Shown: positions 47,501-57,680 of the stretch, piece after piece
Numbering within the stretch: position 1 is the stretch's first letter
Layout: each line of letters starts with the position of its first letter
DNA from: Chrysemys picta bellii
Taxonomy: Eukaryota > Chordata > Testudines > Emydidae
Length of the DNA: 64,000 nucleotides
Assembly (NCBI RefSeq): GCF_011386835.1
Contig: NC_088792.1
Coordinates: forward strand, 59,152,081-59,216,080
Reading direction: 5' to 3'
Made by a program: the position numbers and the translations under genes
Notes under the pieces: generated by a model
Told to the model about the DNA's origin: nothing
Database searches by the model: none
The model's input: the letters and a program-made list of their open reading frames with translations, nothing else

Positions 47501-48458
47501 TTTACCGCTCAAAAGACACAGTAAATATGGGCGCATTTATGATTACCTTTGTAGACCCCCTGTCGAAGTTCCACAAAAGGGATGTTGCTATGTAATAGAG
47601 AAACACATTACACAGAGCGTCTGTCCCCAAATACATAAGACAGAAGATCGACTCGCTCTGGATACTCGCCTGAGTATATGAATATATATGCAGAAATAAA
47701 TAAGGAGTATGGACAGTTCATTTCCATTTTCTGCAACGCGCCAAAAGGATAAACCGCGGCTGTACCAGCCCTATGGAAAACACACACATCTAGGGAATGA
47801 TTCCTTTGCTGCACTGGGATTGATATTGACGCATCTTTTAGGCTTTGCAGGTTGTTCGCTTTTTAAAGCGACAACAACTGAAAAACTGCGTTTCCTCGCC
47901 CTTCTCCCCACCCATAGGATGTAATAAGCCCTCTGAAATTGCACTGACAGTGCCTGTTCAATAGGACTTTCTCCTTTATACTAAAATATGCCTGAATTTT
48001 TTTAAGTTAGAATTCTGCCTGGAACGAAGGATTTATGCATTTTTCCTTTAACTTTTTTTCAAGTGGCAAAGGGCTGATAACCTCTGGGCAGCTTTTGATT
48101 TCCTGCATAGTCGTGGCGTTGCTTCTTTTGTCCCAGACCTGCTGTTCACTCACTCCAGGGATGTATCTGCTCCTGGCAAGCAGATCGCAGGCAGTGACAG
48201 CCAGGCTAAACGCGCGACAAAATGGGCAGAGCGCTGAAGCCTGGAAGGAGCAAACCCGCCTGTCTTCCCTTCCAGCCAGGAGTCTCCTCCCTGGAGTTTG
48301 AAGTTTTAGGCTCTGTCCGGAGAGGCATTCCTCCACTCTTCTTATCAGTCTTACCCACCTTCAAAAAAAATCGATTAGTCTCAGCTTTTTCCCAACCGAG
48401 ATCCGATACTTTCCTCAGGATCAAACGATCCTGAAAGGGGCGGAGGGGAGGGGGAATA

Positions 48459-48482
48459 CCCCCCCCCCCCACACACACACAC
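48459..48482. repeat. poly-C then (AC)n
   Basis: Twelve C then about six AC units. Confidence 0.9.
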
Positions 48483-48891
48483 AACAACCAAACCCAGCAA
48501 CAACAAACAGGGAAAGTGGAGTTTAAAAGACTCCTAATCTTCAGACAGAGGGACACCGGGATCGCACATGGGCGTCCTCCATTCCGCAAGCAAACAAACA
48601 AACAATGTTTAAATAAAGCCCATTTATAAAGGGGAAAAAAGGCAAAACTGATTTATGCTCGATTTTCCTTCCGTGTAGTTAGAAGGCGTGGCTCCATTTG
48701 CGAGTTGTACATCTGTTCCCTTCACGTGACGTTTTCCTAAAAGCTCGAACATCTGGTCAAAATAAACCTCTTTCAGGTACCTGCTTAACTTTTCACATGT
48801 CAAAAGCCCTCCACCTCTGAAGCTCCTCTTTCCCCCACGGCTGCTTTGTGCGTTGCTTTCCCCCGATGCTTTGTTTCTTTCCTCACAATGC

Positions 48892-48922
48892 AAAAAATAA
48901 AATAAAATAAAATAAAATAAAT
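48892..48922. repeat. (AAAAT)n microsatellite
   Basis: About five to six AAAAT units. Confidence 0.9.
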
Positions 48923-50756
48923 TCTTGCTCTGAAATATTAAAGTGCCAACCCTTTCCCCACCTCCCAGCTTTGACCCCCAACAATCCCAACTTTTGCTTG
49001 GATTACCAAAGGTAACATCTCACACCACCCCAGTGCACTACTTGTGCGTTGGTTTCTGCTCCGGACCAAACAACGGAATTCGAAACAAAACACACACCCG
49101 GGCAATTCTGGCGTATGCTAATATCTTCCCTGCGCTCTTCCCTATCAGAAACACTCCGCAGGCCAGGTGTTGATAGCTTAATCGGTTAAATCCGAAAGCG
49201 AGACACTTTTATTCTGTTATTAATGTTTTCGACTTGTTTTGCAGCGAGATGTTTTGGGAATGAAACTCAACCCCGGTCTCTTGTAGGTGTTCTCAAAGAG
49301 CGCGAGTTCAACTGGTTCAGTTCCTTTAAGTTTCAGATCACATTATAAAAGTCATTACCGACGTGTTGGTTACTATATACGACAAAGCGATGTAAATAAA
49401 AACGGTATAATCCTAGCAAGGAGGGCATTAGACACAGGCAGGGCAGGGTCTCACTGCAGTTTCCCCACCGGGCTGTTCCAAACGGTTTTGCTATTTTCTT
49501 TTGGCTTTTTGAAACGTGTGTTACTATTTGTAGCTCTTTATTATTCCCACTGTGTAAAACTGTACAAAGAATTCTTATCACTTGGCCCTTTTCAATGGTA
49601 GACTCTTAAAAAGAGGGCAAGGGGGGAATTCGTGCAAGTGATTTTAACCTGCTCCACCTTCAAGTGACCTGCCAAATGCTCTTTCTTATTTTATAGACAT
49701 CTGGGAATTCCATACATGCCTTAAACTCCAATTACACACCTTCTTCAAAGGACACGTGCTTTGATTTGCTAAGAACATTAAGCGGACTGAAGTCTAAAGA
49801 AACTGGTGCAGAAGTTAATGTAAAATGCATCCTGGGCAATGTTTACTGCGGGCAGATTGTGTTGTTCAGCAAATAAAACAAGCTCTGGCGCGAGCTAAAT
49901 GTGTGCGCCTTCTTTGCTCTTAGCCACATGCATCCCATGGCAGTTGATTCGGGTCATTTTTTTCCCCCGACTTCCAAAAGATACTAATTTACGGCAAAGC
50001 CCGCTTTTCACAAGGGGTCTGCCCCCAGCTTGCAGGGATGCAGGTGAAGTGACTGATCGTGTGAACAAGAGCACACAGGACTCTGGAGAATGGCCCCAAA
50101 GTAGCTTCCGCCTCTGTTTCTTTACAGTTCTCTTTCGATACATTCTGAGGGTTCGGGGACCGATCCTGCTCCCCGTAGACGCCCTTTGACTGCAAAGGGA
50201 CCAGGATCCTTTACAATCTTTTATCCTCTGTCTGCTGGTCTCTCTTTTTAACGAGAGCTTGTCCCAGCTACAGCATCACCCCCTCGGTTACTAACTGCGG
50301 TTCCCATGTGGGAGGGATCGGCACTGTATTTACCCGCCAGGTCCTCCCTATCCACACGCAGGGGCAGTGCTGTTTACCCACACCGCAGGTGAACCCCTTT
50401 TCTCTACTGAATTTTGTTTGGATTTCCGTCACATTTGTTCCCCGCACGTTTGTTTGTTTTTCTTAAAATTACAGATGCAGGGGAAACCGCCTGACATCAT
50501 GAGAGCGGGACAAACGCTCACTTTGAAGGATTCCTGGGCAGGACTTCAAGTGAAATCATATGCCTGAGAAGAATTTGATACTGGACTAGAGAAAATAGCT
50601 AGTTCTGAGCTTGCCAAACCGTGGAATGTGCAAAATGCTCCACTCTCTTGCACAAGGCCGAGGGTAGCGCCCTAAGAATCTCCATGGAATAAACTGAACC
50701 TCAAAATTGCAAAGCCGTGCGCTTGTTGCATTGGGCAGAGAGATACAAGGTATACA

Positions 50757-50840
50757 TCTGGGCCCGAATCCTGGAACCTGTACTCGCTTTATTAGCCTAC
50801 AGGCGTGAGTAAAGATTCCAGGATCCGGCCCCTTGTCCCT
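50757..50840. repeat. palindromic repeat copy with GAATCCTGGA arms
   Basis: TGGGCCCGAATCCTGGAACC and TACTCGC pair with GCGTGAGTAAAGATTCCAGG then ATCCGGCCCC. Long arms still well matched, with only a short loop near TTTATTAGCCTACAG. Confidence 0.8.
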
Positions 50841-51438
50841 GGCTTTCCTTGTAACAGACATTGGGTTTGTTAGCCTGCACAACTTTCCATGGATTGCCAA
50901 CAGGACACGTTTATTCTGTTCATAGCTATGGTAACAAAACATGGGAACATTATGTATGGGAACCTCATCTATGCTACATTTTGTTCTGGAAATAAACTGT
51001 ACAACTTTGTGCCTTGCAAAAAAAATCAATCAGAAATCATAACTTTCAAAGACAGAGTCAGTTTTTGATTGCAGGAGTGCTTAACATTCCCAGAAGACGA
51101 ATTAATATTTTCTTCAATAAGGCTGAATCTGATTTAATAGCTCTTGGCTCGAGTGTAGGGGGCCACACAGTAACAAAATACCAAACGCGAAAGGTCACGT
51201 TTGTAGTTTTAAATCAGGATCATCTCGTTGTGTTTTTTTTTAAATAAAGATAACGATTGAGACTAGACAAATAAAACAGACCCATTCTAATGGGGACAAT
51301 ACAAATATTGGGTATATGGTATTTGCCACCTTTTTATAGTGATCACTGCAAAATATAGATTAAATTCCCTCCTAGAAAAGGTACAGGCAAGTAAGGATAG
51401 TATATGCAGTAATTAAAAATGTTGAAAGTGACTTGATT

Positions 51439-51457
51439 CCCCCCCCCCCCCCCCCCC
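51439..51457. repeat. poly-C tract (19 C)
   Basis: Nineteen consecutive C, with quadruplex potential on the minus strand. Confidence 0.9.
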
Positions 51458-51496
51458 AGCGTATTTCAAGTTGCTGGAAAGAGTTGATGTAGATTG

Positions 51497-51605
51497 GGCC
51501 AAATTCTGCACTCACTTATGATGATGTCAATCAGGACAAACGACATCCAACTCAGCTGACTTCTTCTGAAATTTTCACCAGTAAAGTACGAGCAGAATCC
51601 CCCCT
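51497..51605. repeat. palindromic repeat, degenerate copy
   Basis: TTGGGCCAAATTCTGCACTC ... AGTACGAGCAGAATCCCCC, with arms GGATTCTGC-like at both ends. Confidence 0.55.
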
Positions 51606-53440
51606 CCCCATCTTATTATCCACTTTTCTGCTTTTTTATATTTAGTAAATAATCTGTTCCGTAAATTTCCCTTTCCTTCAAAATTACCCAGCTGTTAGTT
51701 ACCTATTTCTCTCTTTTGCAAATTTAGGACAAATTATTCTTTTCACCCTGGTGATTTCTTTAGCATTTGTCATGATACTCAAAACATTTTCTGGTGAACC
51801 TTCCTCTCTAAGAAAAAAAAAGCAAAAGGTACAAGACATTCCTCTTTTCACCATCCCTTTATGTAAGCAAAGGTAGCAGAGTAAGCATTACCTTCTCCTT
51901 GATGGTGGGCTCTCATCATTGCTGGAGCTTTTCAAGAAATCTGAATATCAAGCGATCAGACCTTGATGGAGGGAGTCAGAAATCCACTTAGTAGGACCAC
52001 CGAAAATAGCGAATCCCTCTCTAGCACACACAAAAATGTCACCCTTCTTTCCGATGCTTAGTGCTGGGACTACCACAACCCAAAACCAATTTTCAAAGTC
52101 CTCGCTAATCCTTTAATATAAACAAACACTGCAGGCTTTCTACTGTAAACACTGCGCACTGGTCTAAAATATGCACGATATTAAATTCATAATACTGTTA
52201 TGTCAGCAATATATGGTAATATGTGGATATGGAAACAAAAACAGTCAGGCAATAAAGTAAACTCAACCTGGGCTAAGCAAACATGACTTGTTTTGAGTAA
52301 ACACACCCTCTTATTTACCCTAGACATTGACTGAATCTGTTCAGCAAAAGGAAATTATAGTTTCAACCCAAACGCCTTTTGTGAGTTACTACGATTTGAT
52401 CTAGAGTCTTATTAAGGAGCTAAACAGTGACCGCCCACTTTCCTGTTAGTATTAGCATATTGATCACAACCTGTAATTTACAAAATAAAATAAACAAAGC
52501 ATTGCTTGTCAGTGAGGTGGTTTGCTTTATATAGAAATAACAGCGATAGCTAGCTGTATATATTAATCGGTGGAATACAATACAAATACAATGATACCGA
52601 TGACTATTCTAGAGAGACTGGCTATTTTTAGTAATTTAAATAGCTGCCCCTTCCACAATTATTTTGATCATTGACGCCCGAAGATATATTTTCCTTTACA
52701 ATTGTAGTTTTACCCTACATTCGATTTTAAACCATAAAAAGCGGGGGGAAATAAAGACAAAGATGCTTCCTAAATGGCGGAGCACTCCTGTTTATAGTTA
52801 GAAAAGGAAAACAGCGTTAGGTTATTGTATCCCACCCCCTCTTACAACCAAAAATAAGGCTTGTGAGCCTTGCAATTAAAATATTAAAACACCCCCTTCT
52901 TCATAAAACCCAAATATCCATTTGGTTTCTTATTCCAGCCTTTTTTTGACTTCCCCTTGTCTGTTTATGGGCCTCTTTAAAACGGATGCGCTCTCTTTCC
53001 TCGACTCTTTTTTAGTTAAATCAATACAATTTGCTGTGCACAGAGCAATGGCAGGGGGCATATGCCATCTTTCTGGCTTACATTTCGGAGGCAAATGGTC
53101 TGGGGAAAGAAGGCCATTACTTTAGATCGGTGGCTAAAACAATTCCGTTCTTCACTTAATGTAACGTTATTTGGAGTTCTGATTGAAATAAGGAGACACA
53201 GAGAATATCCGACCTCAAAGTCCAGTGAGCACTAAAGTAGAATAATAAAGCTGTCTCTATAAAGAACTTGCCTGTGTCTGTCAGTAGCTAGTTTATTTGC
53301 GTTTTTCGCCCCGTTTGTTTATATTAGTGCCCCCTCTCTCTTGGGTGTCTTTACAGCTCAACAAGCAGGTATTTATCTCCAGCTTCAACCCAGCTTTTTC
53401 ATATAGACCAAACTTTAAGGTTCTTAAAATTTCAATCATA

Positions 53441-53450
53441 TTTATTTATT
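53441..53450 (-). terminator. TWIST1: TWIST1 poly(A) signals (overlapping AATAAA)
   Basis: Minus strand TGCAATAAATAAATATG holds two overlapping AATAAA hexamers. It follows a TATTATTTTTC block that resembles the mammalian TWIST1 3' end. The cleavage site is expected near 53420-53430. Confidence 0.75.
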
Positions 53451-53472
53451 GCAGAAAAATAATATACAATGA

Positions 53473-53480
53473 TATTTACA
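53473..53480 (-). promoter_or_regulatory. TWIST1: Pumilio-type element TGTAAATA in TWIST1 3' UTR
   Basis: Exact match to the PUM consensus UGUANAUA, 23 bases upstream of the poly(A) signal. Confidence 0.55.
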
Positions 53481-53544
53481 AAACAACCATAAAAATATGA
53501 ATGCATTTAGACACCGGATCTATTTGCATTTTAACATGGGTCAT

Positions 53545-53562
53545 CAATAAATAAATAAAATG
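53545..53562 (-). promoter_or_regulatory. TWIST1: AU-rich element in TWIST1 3' UTR
   Basis: Minus strand CATTTTATTTATTTATTG holds overlapping ATTTA pentamers and a TTTTAT CPE-like motif, compatible with control of mRNA stability or cytoplasmic polyadenylation. Confidence 0.5.
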
Positions 53563-54086
53563 TTTATTTTTTTCTCAGAGGAAAAAATAATAATAAAAAA
53601 GTAGGAACCGGGTAGGTTTGTGTATAACAGTTTGAGCCCAGTTTGTTTTCCCCCTAAAAAGTTTTCATCTCTAATGTCTGTTTTGTTTTTCATTATGACC
53701 ATTCGAGAACGGCGAAAGTCCACAATAATGTATTTTCCTTTCATCAATGGCTCATAGGCACGACCTCTTGGGAATGCATGCATGCAAAAAAATTAAATTC
53801 CAACATTCTTCGTCAAAATTAAAAAAAACCAAAACACTGTTCAGACTTCTATCAGAATGCAGAGATGTGTGGATTGTGCAGATGCCTATCTGGGTGGTCA
53901 CTGTCCAAGCACCCTTGCCTCTTTCTTTCTTTAAGTGCTCCCCACGCCCTGCTTTGAATTTGGATATAGCTCTTCTCATTTCCAAGAAAATCCTTGGCAC
54001 AGTTTTTTTTTATTATTTTTTTAAATGGTATCCAACTTCAGAGTCTCTAGACTGTCCATTTTCTCCTTCTTTGGGAACAATGTCAT

Positions 54087-54394
54087 CTGCAAAAACCCAG
54101 AGAGGGGGAGGAAAGGTTTGTTACTGATTCTTTTTATTAAAAAAAAAATGTATGCAGAAGGGAAGAGAGCGAGCGAGCAAGCTGTGCTGTTTTGCCTGTG
54201 ACACAACTGACCGTGATCCAGCACAGCAACACAATCAGGAGGAATTAAAGCACCCGGCGGTGGGGGTGGGGTGGGCGAGGGGACCATAGCAGGGGGAAAG
54301 GAATTGGGAAACGCACACAGGCAAGTGTACCAGAGACACCGATTCCTCTTTTTAAAAAGCGAATTTACAATGAAGGTTCGGTGGAGGAATAAAA

Positions 54395-54427
<33 letters not shown>

Positions 54428-54812
54428 GAGCAAGGACAGGAAACCATCCGAACCCCCACCTTCGCTCATGCAACGTTGGCTGAAGCGACCGCGTTTCCCC
54501 TCGGAAGCCGTCTGTATGTTACACCCGCCCACGCTTTGCAAATGTCCCGAGTGGTTCTGGTGCCGGGCTCGAGCCCTCTCCCGGGGCCGCTTGGCGGGGC
54601 ACTGGCTGAACAGCGGGCCCCTTCGAGACGCCTCCCGCTGGGCACCCAGCAAGCGGAGCCCTCCCAGCTCACTAGCGTTGGGCTCGCTCGGTGCAGGCCC
54701 AAGCCCAGATATTTCCCAGCTCTGCCCCAGGGCTCCATCCCCCCACGCTCCCCCCCTCCCCAGCCCCACGCGCGCAGGGATGGGCTCGTCCCCGGGCCGC
54801 GTCCTGCCTTAC
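54087..54812 (-). other. TWIST1: TWIST1 intron (within the 3' UTR)
   Basis: The donor is CCTAG|GTAAGG (exon 1 ends at 54813) and the acceptor is TTTTTGCAG ending at 54087. The length is 726 bp, similar in position to the single intron of mammalian TWIST1, which also lies just after the stop codon. It contains a (CT)n(CA)n microsatellite and a GC-rich half continuous with the CpG island. Confidence 0.9.
54395..54428. repeat. (CT)n(AC)n microsatellite in TWIST1 intron
   Basis: About eight CT units then about nine AC units. Confidence 0.9.
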
Positions 54813-54855
54813 CTAGGTCTCCTTCCCTGGGGGTGCGGGTGGGGGCCCCTCCCTG

Positions 54856-55416
54856 CTAGTGGGATGCGGACATGGACCAGGCGCCCTCCATCCTCCACAC
54901 GGAGAAGGCGTAGCTGAGCCGCTCGTGGGCCACATAGCTGCAGCTGGCCATCTTGGAGTCCAGCTCGTCGCTCTGTAAGACCTGGTAGAGGAAGTCGATG
55001 TACCTGGCCGCCAGCTTGAGGGTCTGGATCTTGCTGAGCTTGTCCGAGGGCAGGGTGGGGATGATCTTCCGCAGGGCGGCGAAGGCTTCGTTCAGGGACT
55101 GGGTGCGCTGGCGCTCCCGCACGTTGGCCATGACCCGCTGGGTCTGCAGCTCCTCGTAGGACTGGGGGCTGCCTCCGCCGCTGCTGCTGCCGCCGCCTCC
55201 CCCGGCGCCGGACTTCTTGCCTCGCTTGCCTTGGGCCGGGCTGCACGGCTCCTCCCCGACTCCGACGGCCGCTCCTGCGCTGCGCCGGCTGGATCTCCGC
55301 TTGCGCCCGCCTCGCTTGTTGCTGGGCTGCTGCTGCCGGTCGGGCTCCTCTTCGCTGTTGCTCAGGCTGTCGTCGGCCGGGGAGACTGGAGAGTTCGACT
55401 CGTCCTGCTGCATCAT
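54856..55416 (-). CDS. TWIST1: Twist-related protein 1, bHLH transcription factor
   Basis: TWIST1 is a nuclear bHLH factor that binds E-boxes (CANNTG) as homodimers or with E proteins. It acts in cranial mesoderm, neural crest and limb mesenchyme. The 186-residue product starts [20 protein letters not shown], the standard TWIST1 N-terminus, so this Met is preferred over an in-frame upstream Met at 55473. It then has basic NLS clusters KRGGRKRR (34-41) and KRGKK (64-68), and a Gly/Ser tract (69-82). The bHLH spans about 92-143: [20 protein letters not shown], the loop, then [20 protein letters not shown]. The C-terminal Twist/WR box is [19 protein letters not shown] (168-186). Human TWIST1 has 202 residues. 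The 16-residue shortfall lies in the glycine-rich tracts, while bHLH and Twist box look intact. The coding region lies in one exon. It is not TWIST2, which lacks this linker and length. Confidence 0.98.
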   Translation of the reverse strand: MMQQDESNSPVSPADDSLSNSEEEPDRQQQPSNKRGGRKRRSSRRSAGAAVGVGEEPCSPAQGKRGKKSGAGGGGGSSSGGGSPQSYEELQTQRVMANVRERQRTQSLNEAFAALRKIIPTLPSDKLSKIQTLKLAARYIDFLYQVLQSDELDSKMASCSYVAHERLSYAFSVWRMEGAWSMSASH

Positions 55417-55731
55417 CTCTGGGGGGGACACACGACGCGGGCCCGGAGGGGGGCAGGGAGAAGAGGGGGGCACCTAACCCGCCAGCTCCCCCTGGATCGC
55501 GGCTTGCGGGCCTGCGAGGAGGAGGAGGAGAGGGAGGAGGACCTCAGTTCGGGGGGTGGGGGGATGGCATCAGGATCCAGGAGAAAAAAAAACCCACCAC
55601 AGCCCACCCCTCCCGATCCCTCCTTGGAGCCCCTTCGAGGTGTCTGGGATTGGGAGAAAGTTGCAGACTTGGAGGCTCTTATAGCTCCTGCTGGCGGAAA
55701 GTTTGGGGCAGCGGCGGTGTCATCGGCCTGA
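55417..55731 (-). promoter_or_regulatory. TWIST1: TWIST1 5' UTR (inferred)
   Basis: Assuming transcription starts about 30 bases after the TATA box, the 5' UTR is about 315 bases, close to the human length as I recall it. It holds GC- and purine/pyrimidine-rich sequence. A second weak GCTATAAG lies at 55677-55684. Confidence 0.5.
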
Positions 55732-55757
55732 CGTGGAGAGGAGGGACTTTGCTGAGC

Positions 55758-55763
55758 TTTATA
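55758..55763 (-). promoter_or_regulatory. TWIST1: TWIST1 TATA box
   Basis: Minus strand CCCTATAAAGCTCAGC, 342 bases upstream of the start codon, inside the CpG island. The placement agrees with a TATA-containing TWIST1 promoter. Confidence 0.65.
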
Positions 55764-55963
55764 GGGACGTTTCCGCTCCCCCCTCCCCCAATTATGTTTC
55801 CAAACCATTCACAAGTGATCTACCCCTCTCCCTCCGTCCATCCCTCCCTCTCGGGCTCTTCCCGTTTACACGGGCGCTTCGGGGGCTTTGCCAATGCGCC
55901 CTGAGCCCCGTTAATAATTGGGAGCGCGGCCCTTATTGTTCGGGCTGCACGGGGCTCGTTGAA

Positions 55964-56997
55964 CCACGAGCAGCTGGGGCGTTCTGCCCTCTCCCGTGTT
56001 CCCTGTGCCATGGGCAACGGCTTGCAGAACTAAGGGAGGGAGAAGAACCGAACAAGAGGACGCAGTGTGCGGTGCTGGCACACATACCCCTCGCTCCCAT
56101 CACCTCTGGTGCATGGGCTGCATTTCCGGGGGAGCCAAGGATTTCTTGGGCGGTCTGTCCTATTAGGGTGATGTAATCTGCGAGGGGGAAGCCGTCTTCT
56201 ATGTAAATATGAAGAAATGCCGATATTAGCTCATTTCATGCATATCCTGGAGTGCTTCTTCTGCCTTTGGGGAAAAAATACATAATTGACATAGTACTGA
56301 CAATCAAACACTTCGCATCCAGAGGTTGTACAACTCCTCACTGCTGAGATTTCATTACTGGTGATCGGGCAGTAAGTTTTCCCTCACTCAAAGATGTGTT
56401 GTGGGGGGAACAGAGCGCCAATCTGTTTTACATTTGGTTTTTTTTAGGTTTGCATACACAGGTCTTGGTCCTCCCCTCCCAGTTCCCTACCAGAAAAGCG
56501 CAGGTGCTGTGGTTTTTTAACAACACCTCAGCTGCAAACCGTAGAAAGCCTGCGTTGGAAAGCGAGGAGTTGCAATGCGACCAGTCAATATTTTAGATCA
56601 CTGCATCAGGAGAGCACAAGGCTTTAATGCAGGGTTTACACAACACTTTGTTAGATCTCGCTTCTCAGCCGTGGGAGTGGAGTTCTCTGTCTGTCTGGGC
56701 ACCTTGTCGAAAGTCAAAGCACAGGACAGTACAATGATAGTCCCGAATTTACGTAGTTCTGTTCCCCCCACGTATTGGGCTAGAAGAAGAAAAGAAAGAT
56801 GAAATATGCAGATTGAAGGAATCGAGAATATTAACACGGCTGTTCTAAGCAGCAAAGATGGATGGGGGGAAATTCTAAGAAAGGGGAAAAGCTTACACTT
56901 TTGAAGGGAACGGAGACTTCTTTTATTAATGACATAATCTAGTTTTATTCCCCCCAATCTCAGACTGTTTACTATTAAAAAAGACAGAGAGCCTCAG
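55964..56997. other. TWIST1 upstream flank, unique sequence
   Basis: No repeat or second gene. Short reading frames here look like chance. Confidence 0.5.
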
Positions 56998-57075
56998 CAG
57001 ATCCCCAAATGGTGTAAATTGTCATAATCCCTTTGACTTCAGTGGCAATTGACCCCAGCTGAGGATCTGCCCCTG
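56998..57075. repeat. palindromic repeat copy
   Basis: CAGATCCCCAAATGGTGTAA, ATTGTCATAATCCCTTTGAC, TTCAGTGGCAATTGACCCCA, GCTGAGGATCTGCCCC. Subtype shared with 5628 and 26882. Confidence 0.8.
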
Positions 57076-57329
57076 GGTATGTTGAGGCCGTTTGCGAGGG
57101 AAGCGTTCATTGATAAAAATCTGAATCCAATGCCCTGATTTCTTTTTGCATGGCTAGAATCTTCATCGTTGACCTGCATAATACATACTATTCTAGTTGG
57201 CGTTTAAAAATAACTGTGCAAAATGGCTACTTCGTTGTTATTTTATTATGATTGTTCCGAACAACGAGGTTGGACTCATGGTTGCATTTCCCCCACTGAT
57301 TTAAACAAAAAATTGCTCTATCCTTTATA

Positions 57330-57680
57330 AATAGGGGTGTGAAAAGCAGATGGGTTACTCACTGAGAAGTGATAAAGACACCACACAGCTCCAAGAGCTG
57401 CCCCGCGCACGCTGACAAGGTGCACGTGCAGAGCGCTAGTTGTCATAATTTCATTGGCTTTGCGAATATGTCACTCTACAATGACCAATAGGCCTTTCCC
57501 ATTTGACATTGTCATCCTCCCTTAGAACGAGGGCTTGCCTGGGTGGGACTATTTGATCATTTGTTCCCAAAGGAGTATCTGCCCAACTCCCCGTAGTAAT
57601 CTAGTACTTCTGCTTTGATGGCAGCTGGCAATGCAAGAGTAACCTTTGCTAGGATGACAATGACATGTCTTTCTTCTTTC
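57330..57680. promoter_or_regulatory. candidate conserved regulatory block upstream of TWIST1
   Basis: Dense with motif-like sequences: GACCAATAG (CCAAT), TTTGACATTGTCAT (TGACA/TGTCA-type palindrome), TTTCATTGGC, and E-boxes GGCAGCTGGC and GCAGATGG. It is unique sequence about 1.6 kb from the TSS. Enhancer function is inferred only from position and composition. Confidence 0.3.

Larger units (their letters stand above)
45013..53419. other. repeat-poor region downstream of TWIST1
   Basis: AT-rich unique sequence. LINEs and SINEs are absent. Only two palindrome copies (50757, 51497) and microsatellites occur. Candidate cis-regulatory DNA for TWIST1 by position, but no individual enhancer can be demonstrated from sequence alone. 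Confidence 0.5.
53420..54086 (-). other. TWIST1: TWIST1 exon 2 (non-coding 3' UTR)
   Basis: The minus-strand acceptor GGGTTTTTGCAG (54098-54087) is followed by ATGACATTGTTCCC, AAGAAGGAGAAAATGGACAG, TCTAGAGACTCTGAAG. This is nearly the same as the start of mammalian TWIST1 exon 2 as I remember it. The exon ends just after AATAAATAAA at 53441-53450, giving about 667 bases. It contains a Pumilio-type site and an AU-rich element, annotated separately. The exon carries no coding sequence, as in mammals. Confidence 0.88.
54480..55960. other. TWIST1: CpG island over TWIST1 exon 1 and promoter
   Basis: Visibly GC- and CpG-rich compared with the flanks, spanning the 5' half of the intron, the CDS, the 5' UTR and the upstream promoter. 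Typical of a developmental transcription-factor gene. Confidence 0.8.

Noticed and set aside
55417..55473. In-frame upstream Met adding 19 residues to TWIST1
   Set aside because: The known TWIST1 N-terminus starts MMQQD. The extension is Pro-rich 5' UTR translation.
54468..55731. Several long open frames on both strands over the TWIST1 exon (for example 54809-55246 minus, 55231-55731 plus)
   Set aside because: They are out-of-frame or antisense shadows created by the GC-rich TWIST1 CDS and promoter. Their translations are low-complexity Pro/Arg/Ala runs.
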